From contig JAIQDT010003578.1 in NCBI GenBank assembly GCA_021521415.1, forward strand, positions 207,767-271,766: 64,000 bases of DNA, written 5' to 3'. Below the pieces are notes generated by a model. That model ran no database searches and was not told where the DNA came from. It saw only the letters and a program-made list of their open reading frames with translations. This document shows, piece after piece, positions 33,525 to 43,782 of the stretch; position 1 is the first letter of the stretch, and each line of letters begins with the position of its first letter. This DNA comes from Bidens hawaiensis (taxonomy: Eukaryota; Streptophyta; Magnoliopsida; Asterales; Asteraceae). The position numbers were made by a program, and so were the translations under genes.

Positions 33525-36500
33525 TCAAGCTTCAGGGCCACTTCCACTTGGACCAGCACCATCAGTAGAGCGTAGCAGTTCAAGGAAAGCTTTAAGGATA
33601 GCTAGCCCATCATCAGCAGCAGCAACTTGGTTCACCTTCTCCACCACCGGATGAGGGAAGGCGGCATACTGATTCACTGCTTGGTCATAAACAGCTTCAG
33701 TATCAACATTATACAAAGGGAAGTTGGAAGGCGGGATGCCTTTCTCAACGAACCCAAGACCAAGCAGGAAGCCGGCCTTTTCCCCATCCTCGTGAGAAGC
33801 GTTGAGGGCTGCGCTCATAGCATCGTCATAAGACGTCTCCGTGAAGACTCGATGCACAACCTACAAAAAAGAAAATATACAAGTATCAGAACCTTTTCTA
33901 TTTACAAAGAAAAGCGTAAAGACATGAAAAGCATACCTGAGACAACGCTTCTCGAAGAAGCCATTCCTTGGCAACCAGAGCCTCCTGGAGGGCAGCTTGA
34001 GCTTCGTTACGGGCGCGTTCGGCTTCACTCTTGTTGAGGTTGGCAAGCAACACTTCTTTAGCCGCAGCCTCTTCGACGCCCTTTAGCTTCCGCTCAGTGT
34101 GGTCAAGCACCCCCCTCTGGTCCAAGATCTCTTGGAGCTTTTTGGCATCTTCCATCGCCAAGGCATCATGAGCCTGCTGGAGAGCCTCTAATTTGGCTTT
34201 AAGCTCCTCATTCTCCACGCGTAGAGGCTCAGCAACAGCTTCAGCCTTGGTGGCCCTCTCGGTTGCGTTCCTTGCAGTTTCCTTAGCCAGCCGAAGCTGT
34301 TCGTTAACAGCTTGGGCAGCCTTGGAACGGGCCTCGAGTCGGGCCTGAACTTCAACCTCGAGGGCCTTGAAGGCCTTCTCCTTTTCCGCAGCCACTGCGG
34401 TAAGCTTTACGTTCTCCTCCCGGACAGCCCGCGCCCGAGCTACTTCTTGAAGGCGAGCTGCTTTTAACTTGTCGTTTTCACGACAAAGCAGCTCGACGCG
34501 CGGCTGCATCCGGGCCAGGAGAACCCGAAGCTCATTGGTTAGCCTACCCTCCTGGTAGCTAGCCATGGCTTCCCCCAACGCACCACTGGGAGCAGCGTGA
34601 CGAGCCCACTCCACGCACTCCACAGGTGTGCGAAGGGTTGTTCCTCGGCGGATGTTCCATCGTGGAACATACACTTCATTGGAATCCGACACTGCAAAAA
34701 AACATAAAGCAGTTAGGAAAAGATGATAAAAATATGAAAAGGGCCAAAAGAACCCTACGCACCTGTAGGGTCAACAACAGGCCGATAGCCGCCAAACCCA
34801 TCACCTGAACCCAAGGGAAATCCATCCAAGAGGTCAGGCAGATGGGAAGGAGGCAGAGGTTGGCGATAAGCCCCATGCATACCTGAAGGATCGGCCGTCG
34901 TTGCCGATGACCGAGGAGGCATGGTAACAGCCGCCGCGGTCGCCGCTGCGGAATCCGCAGCAAATGTAACCGCCGGCTCAGTGAAAGATGCGGTAAAAAT
35001 GGCACTGACAGCCGGCGGTGATGTCATCACAGCTGGAACAGTCGGCTCAACGGAGTGAGCAACTGAACCAGCGGAAGCAGGCGCAGGCACAGCCGCCTGG
35101 GTCGTCGCCTCAGGTAGGCTGACCAAGCCTACCGTCATGGGCGGAGGGGTACTCCTCTGCGCTCCACCCTGGAATGCGTCAACATCCACGCCTGCACAAA
35201 GAAGATAAGTATTAATGATGGAAAGCTATGAAGTTAAAGATAAAAGGAAGTTTGTACTTACGGGTTTTCTTGAGCCTAAAAGTGCGGACAGGCGGGGACG
35301 AACCCGATGGAGCCGGCCTCTTTGCGCCGCTCATCATCGTCATCCGGGGCTCTCCGGAAGTGACAATCGCAGCCTCCGGAGCAGTGGGCCTATCACCACC
35401 CGGGTTCCCCGCCACCTCCTCGCTCTCGGCCTCTGAGTCAGACCGAGGCATCGGATCGGCAGTGGAGGCCACCTTCTCCTTCCCCTTCCCGCCGGCAGCC
35501 TTCTTCTTCCGCACCAACGGAGGACCATCTGCAGATTCCTCATCAGAACATAAGATTAGAGGAATTCCAGCAGAGGTTTCAACATTGAGGGGTCGAGGGT
35601 TGAATAGCGCCTTACCTGGCCGCCTGGCGCTCAGGATCTCGTGGCCTAGTGGGTAGACCTCCACGAACCGATCCGCCGTTTGTTCTAGGATGGGCAACTC
35701 GTTCTCGTCTAGAGCGCGAGTACCCATCTGAGCGGGACTGTCAGCCTCCCGCGGGTACATGAGCGACTGCAAGTCGTTCTCCTCTGAAATAAACAGGAAA
35801 GAAGTTAGAAGAGATTCTAAATCAACAAAAAGAAACAGAGCATACCGTAAGGAACAGAGTTCGAACCGTATTCAAGGACGATTGGGATCTTTTGCGCATC
35901 CACATCCTTCCACACCCGGCTCATCCCGAGCATCACCATCCCGGACTCCGCAAACCGGTAAACCTGAGATTGGACTCGGGATATCTTCGAGAACCATTCC
36001 GCCTCCTGGTAGTTGGAGGCGTGAAGGCTGGGAAGTGCTTGCCCATTCTTGAACTTCATGGCAAGGGGGATGGCGCGAGCGGAGACGTAGAAGAACTCCC
36101 GCTTCCACGAACGAAGACTGCGCTCGGTTGCGCAAATCTTCAAACCCTTGATTCGGGTTATCAGCGTATACCACCCCTGGATGCACCTCCAAGAGTAGAA
36201 GGTCATCAGGCGGTCGACGAAGGGCTCAATGCCCAGAATCCGGCACACCCACTCGAAGTGGCGAATCTTCGCGATCGCCATCGGGTGCACCTCGGTCAGG
36301 TGTACACCGTGCCTCTCAAGGACACGGTAAACAAACTTTGTCAATGGGAACCTAAGATTCCCATAGACAAAGAATGCAGCATAAACCCCGATCTTGCCTC
36401 TGGGGGCATCATACACCGTCTGATGGGGTTCAGGAAACTCAGGCTCGAGAGACTCGAGCATGAACTTCCTGACGATGTACTGATACAGATCGACAGGCAG

Positions 36501-36587
36501 AGCACACTGGCACTCGCCAGCAGTACTCTTGTCATCGGCGAACACCCCAGCCTCCTGGGCTGTAGATTCGAGATCACGAGAAGACAT
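33525..36587 (-). CDS. Antisense five-exon gene of element B, intact (927 aa)
   Basis: Exons: 36587-35846, 35783-35262, 35191-34763, 34691-33937, 33860-33525. All introns are GT-AG (donors GTATGC, GTAAGT, GTGCGT, GTATGC), phases 1,1,1,0, and the joined frame of 928 codons has no stop. The start is set by MSSRDLES, matching MSSTHDPE in element A; an upstream in-frame ATG exists at 36617. Residues about 25-230 hold the 'putative gypsy type transposon'-like domain (GVYAAFFVYGNLRFPLTKFV, EVHPMAIAKIRHFEWVC). About 250-420 are basic and low-complexity (VRKKKAAGGKGKEK). Residues 565-815 are coiled coil. The rest is a helical tail. It ends 3' of pol remnants and points toward gag. Molecular function unknown. 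Confidence 0.82.
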
Positions 36588-36712
36588 CTTGCAGATGAAA
36601 GAAGAAAACGATTTCAAGAGAATGCTTGCCTGAAAAGGTGAGTATTCGCCAGAAATCGTTTTGAAGATGAAGAGAAAAGTGAAAGTGTGGATTACAAAGA
36701 ACCCTCTCCCCC

Positions 36713-36720
36713 TTTATATA
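36713..36720 (-). promoter_or_regulatory. TATA box of the element B antisense gene
   Basis: The minus strand reads TATATAAAGGGGGAGAGGG, 126 bp upstream of the ATG at 36587. It is conserved in sequence and spacing with element A. Confidence 0.65.
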
Positions 36721-37061
36721 CTAATCGCAATTAATGCGATGAATTTAATGCGGAAGAGAGAGAAATCGAAGGTGCAATGAAACTATGACACATGGCAAAA
36801 AGCAAGCTGGCAACAGCTGTTGAAAGGACGCGTACCATTAATTTCGCGGCCACGCGCCCGAAAAATCGCGCCCACGCGCCTTAAAAAGCGTCTGGAATGA
36901 CCATGTACTGTCACTTCACCATAACTTCCTGCACGTCCTGACACAGTCAGAAGAAACCGTCGCACGACGTTTCAGAGGTTTGGACTGTTCTTATCCTTTC
37001 ACCAACCCTTCGAATTTCAAAAATTCAAAAAGATTCAAAAGTAAGCGGGAATATACCCCTT

Positions 37062-37450
37062 ACCTTGGCAACCAAGTAACTATAAGACAGGTGCGGGTAC
37101 AGTGTCAAGGCAAAACCCTTCACATACTTAGCACCCGCAGGGAATTGAAGCCAAGAATACCTCGGCAACCAAGTAACTATAAGACGGGTGCGGGTACAGT
37201 GTTAAGGCAAAACCCTTCACATACCTAGCACCTGCAGGGAATTGACGCCAGGAATACCTCGGCAACCAAGTAACTATAAGACGGGTGCGGGTACAGTGTT
37301 AAGGCAAAACCCTTCACATACCTAGCACCTGCAGGGAATTGACGCCAGGAATACCTTGGGAGTAAAGTAACTATAAGACGAGTGCGGGTACAGTGTCAAG
37401 GCAAAACCCTTCACATACCTAGCACTCCGCAGGGAAATGAAACCAAGAAG
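37062..37450. repeat. 97-bp tandem repeat, 4 copies (element B)
   Basis: Units start ACCTYGG at 37062, 37159, 37256 and 37353, spaced exactly 97 bp. Units 2 and 3 are almost identical, suggesting recent expansion. Element A has two copies. Confidence 0.9.
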
Positions 37451-37835
37451 GATCTTCTGGGCCATGCTTGCGCAAACGGGAATAACATCCCCGCATAGCG
37501 GGAACGTCGAGAACTAGATTGTTTGAAACTTCAAGATGGAATTGGTGGTTTTAACATAATTGATCACTATGTTCAAAACTACCAAAACCTCATGGAGAAT
37601 CTACACAAGAGGTACTCAACGCTCCTGACTTGCGAGGAGGTTACAGACCTACCCGCATCATACCCAAAGATCAAGCAGAACAGTGAGAAATTCTGCGTGA
37701 CATTAGGACTTCCGCGGGAAGAATCCCCATGGAAAACCTTAAAACTAAACCCTTTTCAAAAACCCTTTGCTTAAGTCCAAAAGTTCACCTCACTTTATTA
37801 AACATTCATGAGAAGAACATTGGACTGGGGGGACT
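37451..37835 (+). other. 3' untranslated region and polypurine tract of element B
   Basis: Non-coding. It ends with ACTGGGGGGACT directly before the 3' LTR, identical to element A. Confidence 0.7.
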
Positions 37836-38888
37836 TGAAGAGGTAGGTCCCAGCAGAGCCCAGTTGGACCCGCAGACTCACCTTGAAAAGGGACGTTTGC
37901 GCAGTTCAACCCGCAAGACTCCTTAACGGACGTCTGCGCGGTTGAACCCAAAAGACTAAACTAAAGGAACGTCTGCGCAGAAACCAACTGGATCAGCAGG
38001 ACCCACCACGCTCAGAGACGTGACGTCCTCACGTGCGGTACGCAAGCTGTCCCCGCAGGAAACGCCTCCCAATGGTCAAGTACTCCGCCTGTTCCCGCAG
38101 TTACGGATACCAGCCATCAGGGAAGGCTACCCGCGCAGCATGGCTACACGCACAAGGCTTAACTCTCATAATAATTCAGCAGTCACCTGAAGAAGGAATG
38201 AGCAAGCCGGGAACAGTCCCGCACAAAGGCGGGAGGGGGAATATTCCCGCCCAAATGAGCCAGTCCGTACGATACTGAGGATCTTTTACTGTACCTGACG
38301 AGGTATGGGCAAAAGATCTGTCCAAAGATACGACAGCTCATTGACAACAGTATGGTAAGCAGCATGCTCTTGTACTGTATGTCACTATTAGCCGCTACCT
38401 ACTCACCAACTCCTGACATACCACGTGCATAGCCTGTAGTTGGTGGAAAAGGAATAGTACACAGCAGGCCTGGTCACTATCAGCCGCTGCCTACCCACCA
38501 ACTACCAGCATGGCACGTGCGTAGGCCACAGTTGGTTGAACAGGAATACTATTCAGCAGGCTACACCTCCTTGGAAACCTACCTTCGGCTATAAATACCC
38601 CAAATGGTATGATCATCATATCTTATCTTGTATTTACATATTATACATGATATCTGCTCTAGCAATCTCTTAATATACATTTATATTTAAGAGAAATCTA
38701 GTCTGATTCTCACGCCGGAGGGTGGTCACAAGGAGGAACCCCCCCCCCTTCTCAGTGACGAGCTCACGGTGTCTGTTTTGCAGGTTATCAGAAGAACCAT
38801 CTTTGCCGGGTCTAACCCCTCGTGGGAAACATCTATCTAACCCCCAGGTTACCCGTAATCTGTCCGGGGTCCGGTTAGTGTTTCTTCA
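37836..38888 (+). repeat. 3' LTR of element B
   Basis: This 1053-bp LTR runs TGAAGAGG...TTTCTTCA and is followed by the TSD GCCGG. It has a TATA box at 38590-38597. Confidence 0.92.
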
Positions 38889-38893
38889 GCCGG

Positions 38894-39381
38894 CTTTCTA
38901 ACGTTGCTTCCGTTGTCCATGTCATAGGTGGCATTGTCGGAACCGCCTCTAATGACTTGATAATGCCTAAATCAAGTTTTGATTAAACAATGTTGGACGC
39001 TTATGTTTACACACTTGAGGGCTCGTATCTTCTACCGTTGGGTGTTCGTGTTATATGCCTTCAGGCACTACACCGCCTTACACTCACATTACACCGTCAC
39101 CACTACCACGCATGCTGGTGACTGGTGAGGACATTTTTGAAAGAACTCAAAGGTGCAAATAGAGGTTAATCAATAGTTAAAAAGAACATTTCAAGTGTCC
39201 TCCCTAATCAAACATTAACTCCGAACCAATATGAACCAAATAATAGAATACATGGATTTTAACTGGTAAAATAATAATGTAGACGTTTGATGTCATTTTT
39301 GTAACGGTAGCGTTTTTTTAATAAAAAGCAAGAGACCGACTCTCGGCAACAAGCTAAAAGTTTGTTGTTAATGATCCAGCC
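38894..39381. other. Non-coding spacer
   Basis: No ORF or element end recognised. Confidence 0.45.
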
Positions 39382-39389
39382 CAAGCGGT

Positions 39390-40150
39390 TAGGGCTGTTC
39401 ACAAACCGAACCGAACCAAACGCGGGCATGCTCATACTTGGTTTGGGTTGAAACCGAGCCGAACCGAGCGGCTTGAATTTAAATAATCGAGCGATATGTT
39501 TATGCTTGAACTTGGTTTGGTTTTAAATCGAGCGGCTTGGTTCGGCTTGGTTTTGCTTGGTTTTGTACAAAATTTTCAATTTTAAAATTATAAAACTTCA
39601 AAATATCATTAATTCAAAACTTTCAACTAAAAAAATGTATAGAGTTCCAACTCTAAAATGTCTAAAACTCAAAGTTAGCAATAAAACATACATAATAAGT
39701 TCAACAAATATATCTGGTCAATATTTTATCCTAACAATAGAAAAAAATAGTTCGTGTATCAAGTGTGACGAGAACCAGTAGCTAGTTTTTTAAAGGTGTA
39801 ATCGAAGTACCGAACAACAGAATGGCAGGAAAGTTTATGGAGAAGTGGAATTGTGAAAGTAAGGTTTAAAATAAAACTTTGATGTCAACACAAAAGTAGG
39901 AAATTAAAAAATCATTAAAATTTTGTATAGTTTTGTATAAATACATATTATATATAAATTTTAAACTAAAAAAATTATTCGAGCAAAACAAACCGAACCG
40001 AACCGAGCGAAGCTTTGCTCATGCTTGGTTTGTTTTAAAATCGAACCGATCCGATCGGCTCATTTACAAATCGAGTGGAAAGCGAACGAGCATTTTCCGA
40101 GCGATTTTCGAGCGAGCAACGAACGGCGTCGAGCGGTTTGGACAGCCCTA
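39390..40150. mobile_element. hAT-like non-autonomous element, 761 bp
   Basis: The ends TAGGGCTGTTCA and TGGACAGCCCTA are inverted repeats. Flanks CAAGCGGT (39382-39389) and CAGGCGGT (40151-40158) are an 8-bp TSD matching 7/8. Subterminal regions contain many CCGAACCGA / TCGGTTCGG-type motifs around an AT-rich core. Short open frames inside are not genes. Confidence 0.8.
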
Positions 40151-40158
40151 CAGGCGGT

Positions 40159-40780
40159 TGATGTGATAACCCCCAAATTTTGATTAGAAAACGAGGGATG
40201 TATTGAGTTTAAGTCCACACATGACAAAAAAAAAAAAGTTGTTCTAGACTGAGCAATAAGTTTTCCTTGTCTTTGGTGAGTTTTCTTACGTAGGTAAAAT
40301 AAAGATGATTAGGTGGGTTAATGAACCCGTCAATTATATAAATGTCCGTTATAAGGGGAAAAAAAGAAGCTACAAGTATGATGAAAAACAAGGAGTAATT
40401 ACAATAGGGCATCACATTAAAATAGTCTAAGCAAAAACTATTTTTCCACCTAACTATTTTTAACACCCAATTTTTTTTCGTCTTTAACCCATATATCAAG
40501 TGAGACTAGAAAATCACACATTTATCAAGTATCGCTAGACCAAACTGCTATATTTTTTTCATCTTTGTTTTAATGGATTTCTTCATAATACATGTATGTA
40601 AAAAAAATAATAATATAAAGTTTTATGAGTCGAAAGGGTTTTTGCAGGTGATAAGGCATGAAAAGAGGGAATAATTCCAGGTGACACTCCCAATGAGAAA
40701 GCCATGGGAAACGGGGGTTGACAGATTGATTTCATATGATGGACGCTAGATTATACTTACTTGTTGTACCTACCTATCTC
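40159..40780. other. Non-coding spacer
   Basis: AT-rich, no feature recognised. A minus-strand frame at 40209-40499 has no recognisable protein and biased composition. Confidence 0.5.
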
Positions 40781-40783
40781 TAA

Positions 40784-42492
40784 GGCTGAGGGGTGTGGAG
40801 CGCGAGAGGGGGCGCGTGAGCCCATCCGCTCGCGCCCCGGGGCGCGAGCACCACACCACCGAGGCGCGAGAGGGGCGCGAGAGGGGCGCGAGCACAACTT
40901 TCAAAGCAGGCGCAAGGGGTCTCGCGGCTGGGAATGCGCGTGAGGAGGCCTTGAAATGCGTAAATAGAGCCGTTGGGCTCTTTGTTTATTAAAAAAAAAA
41001 AAAATTTTCTCTATAAAACCAATATCACATACCAATATCACATACCATCAACCCATTTTAACCATATCAAACACAACTTCAATCTCCAAACTCATATATA
41101 ATATCCCAAACTCCTTTATAAAACCCAAAATTTTTTTCCTATATATAACCCATTTCATATAAAAATCCAAAAACAACCCATCGTCCCAATTTTTTTTTTA
41201 AAAATAATGTCGTCGTACTCGTCTGATTCCGACTCCTCCGAAGAGGATGATTTGCTTCTTCATGTAGGGGGAGTTTTGACCGCAACCGTGGTCAATCTCT
41301 TGCAAAATCAAGCCCATCAACCCCGACTCCCGAGGGTTAGAGCACCACCTCGTGATCGTGATCGATCGGGTGCTAACGATACTTTGATGAGGCATTATTT
41401 TAACCCTCAACCGGTATACGCGGAGTCGGATTTTCGAACTCGTTTTCGAATGAGCAGGCAATTGTTCACGCGTATAGCGAGTGATTTAGAGGCACGGTAT
41501 CCCTTTTTTCAACAAAGGGAGGATGCTAGGGGTCTTCCCGGTTTTACCCCTCTTCAAAAATGCACGGCTGCTATCCGTCAATTAGCGTACGGCATCTCGT
41601 CGGACGCTTTGGATGAGTATTTACAGATGTCGAAAAGGGTTGCACGTGAATCCCTTCATTTTTTCTGCCAAGGTAAAAAACATTAATTTTACTTTTTATT
41701 AAATATTTATTACATTTTGTAATATATATTGTACGTAGGAGTCATATCGACTTACGCTCGGAGATATCTGCGTAAACCTACAACGTATGACATCCAACGC
41801 ATATATGAGGTGCACGCAGAAAAACATGGTTTTCCTGGGATGCTAGGTAGCATCGATTGTACGCATGTTGGATGGGCTATGTGTCCAACGGCCTGGCGAG
41901 GTCAGTTCCACCGTGGTGATCATGAAGGGCCGACCCTCATACTTGAGGCGGCGGTGTCACAGGATCTTTGGTTATCCTACACAACATGACGTTAGAAGAC
42001 GAGGGCAAAGCTATATGCCAAAACTACCAAGGTGACATTCCGCCACAACCGTCCACAATCAGTGATCAACAAAAACTTCATAACATAGCAAATATCAAGA
42101 GCCGTGAGATACACGGGGATCTTCGACATGAGTTGGTTGAACATTTGTGGGCGAGGCGACCAGATGATCTTGTATTAGATTAGTTTTATTATTAAATATT
42201 ATTGTTTGTTTAATTTTTAGTATGTTTTTTTTTATTATGAATTTTCAAAAAAATGTGTGTTTTTTTAAATAATTTATGAGTTTTTTTAATAATACGTTTT
42301 TTTAATACATTTATAAAAAAATAAAAAAAAACCGCTCGCGCCCCCTCTCGCGCCCCTCCACACCAGCGCCCGGGGCGCGAGCACCACAACCAACACCCAT
42401 CTTATCAAGTTTCTCTCTCTGCCACACGTCACAATATTATTGGCTGGAGCCCCCACTCACGCCCCCTCTCGCGCCCCCCACACCCCTCAGCC
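40784..42492 (+). mobile_element. PIF/Harbinger element with internal deletion, 1.7 kb
   Basis: The left end is GGCTGAGGGGTGTGGAGCGC and the right end is its near-complement (GCCCCCCACACCCCTCAGCC). The GC-rich terminal repeats are about 45 bp (GCGCGAGAGGGGGCG motifs). TAA flanks both ends (40781-40783, 42493-42495), the 3-bp TSD of this superfamily. It encodes a transposase gene that has lost the middle of its DDE domain. Confidence 0.88.
41207..42183 (+). pseudogene. Harbinger transposase (HARBI1/ALP1-like), internally deleted
   Basis: Exon 1 (41207-41672) starts MSSYSSDSDSSEEDD and includes FRMSRQLFTRI, YPFFQQREDARG and FTPLQKCTAAIRQLAYG. A 66-bp intron (GT at 41673, AG ending 41738, phase 1) falls after FFCQ. 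Exon 2 gives GVISTYARRYLRKPTTYDI, HGFPGMLGSIDCTHVGWAM (first catalytic Asp) and SQDLW. The sequence then jumps, with a frame change, to ILHNMTLEDEG and the C-terminal HELVEHLWARRPDD, ending at 42183. The stretch with the second Asp and the Glu is gone, so it cannot be an active transposase. Related to the relic at 5303-6536. Confidence 0.85.
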
Positions 42493-42495
42493 TAA

Positions 42496-42886
42496 CTATC
42501 TATCCTACACTCAATAATATCATTGTCTGTGTTATATATAAAAAATAATAAACATATCATATTACAAAATATAAAAAATACATCTTCTAATCTCCTTCAG
42601 ATATCTAGAATAAAAAAATACAACATACATTTATTATACGTAATTTTAAAATAATATATGATTGATTACTATTAAAATACGGAAAGGAGAAACTGGTTAA
42701 TTATTATAATGTTAAAAAAATGGAAATCAAGATGTAAAGGTTTGATGTAACCATTCATGACCAATCAAATCTAAATAATAATTACTTTTGTCAGAAAGGA
42801 CCCACTGCATGTTTCAGAAGATATACACCATGACGTCATTTCATAGCCAAATACAGTCTAATCAACCTATACATTTCTTTCCTACA
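42496..42886. other. AT-rich spacer
   Basis: Nothing recognised between the Harbinger element and the SINE. Confidence 0.5.
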
Positions 42887-42896
42887 GTAAATTTAA

Positions 42897-43772
42897 TTTT
42901 TTTGAACGGCTGGAGCATCTGGCAAAGCCAGACCACGAATAACCCGAAGGCCCGAGTTTGAATCTGGCCAAGAGAAGGGGAACACCTTGCAACCCAAAGG
43001 GCCTAATTTTATCTCAGGGGAGACTCGAACCCGGGCAACACGCGGGCGAGAACAGTGGCAGAGCCACTCTATAACGGCCGAACCCGGTTCTTTTTCGATT
43101 TTATATAAAACCTATGGTGTTGAATTAACGAGCGAACCCATTCTTTTTCGACGAGCGAACCCATTATCATTTTAAAAAAGTATATTCGAACCCATTTATT
43201 ATAAAAAGTTTAGTTAATAAACAAATAAAAGCATCGGCAACCAATCAACGTTTTTCCTCGCCGTTCGCCTCAATGTTTTAACCATCGCCAACAACCAATA
43301 CATGTTTGTCTATCGTTTGAGAAGGGTTTTTCTTCAATGAAGCATGTGAATTTGGTTTGCATAATCATTTGGATGACGATTATATAAATAACGCTTGTAT
43401 TTGGTGTATTGAGAATGAGTTCTTTTTCAAAGTCGCGATTGAATATATTTTTCAAAACATTAAAAACGCGCAAGGAAAAATTATAATATGCAATAACTTT
43501 ATATTTAATGACTTTGTATTTTATTGAATGCTAACGATATATTTTTGTTATGATAGTGATATTGCATTTTATTTATCTAATCGAATGATCAACCCAACCC
43601 GACCCGACCAAACCCATTCGGGCGCGAAAACTTTGACACCGGAAAAAATATTCAAGCATCGAAATTTCCGAACCTATAGGAAAAACATTCTGGCTCCGCC
43701 ACTGGGCGGGAACCTCGCAAGCGAGTAAACCCTCCCACCTCCGGCCAGCTGCGCTGACCATCATTGGCAACG
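42897..43772 (-). mobile_element. tRNA-derived SINE, split by a hAT-like MITE
   Basis: On the minus strand, a GTCAGCGCAGCTGG box A-like motif (near 43757-43745) is followed by a GGTTCGAGTCT box B (43031-43021). The body ends in an A-run (T-run 42897-42903 on plus). GTAAATTTAA flanks both ends (42887-42896, 43773-43782), a 10-bp TSD typical of LINE-mobilised SINEs. Without the nested MITE (43053-43704) and its 8-bp duplication, the SINE is about 216 bp. Confidence 0.75.
43053..43704. mobile_element. hAT-like MITE nested in the SINE
   Basis: The ends CAGTGGCAGAGCCA and TGGCTCCGCCACTG are inverted repeats. Flanks GGCGAGAA (43045-43052) and GGCGGGAA (43705-43712) are an 8-bp TSD matching 7/8. 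It is 652 bp, AT-rich, with no transposase. Confidence 0.82.
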
Positions 43773-43782
43773 GTAAATTTAA

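Larger units (their letters stand above)
29590..38888 (+). mobile_element. Element B: pol-deleted Tat-type retrotransposon carrying intact gag and antisense gene, 9.3 kb
   Basis: LTRs of 1050 and 1053 bp are flanked by GCCGG (29585-29589, 38889-38893). The internal region keeps an intact Gag ORF (30706-32187), then only scraps of pol (about 32185-32370), then an intact five-exon antisense gene (36587 to 33525). By alignment with element A, protease and almost all of RT, RNase H and integrase are gone through at least three deletions. The LTRs differ at about 14 sites by eye (1.3%). It must have used enzymes from a partner if the deletions preceded insertion. Confidence 0.9.

Noticed and set aside
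35892..36641. 249-residue plus-strand open frame in element B
   Set aside because: Shadow of antisense exon 1; codon bias of the real frame on the other strand keeps it open.
40761..40992. Arg/Gly/Ala-rich short frames
   Set aside because: They are translations of the GC-rich terminal inverted repeat of the Harbinger element.
43021..43031. Box B-like GGTTCGAGTCT as a possible tRNA gene
   Set aside because: No cloverleaf, anticodon arm or acceptor stem can be drawn, and TSD plus A-tail show a SINE.
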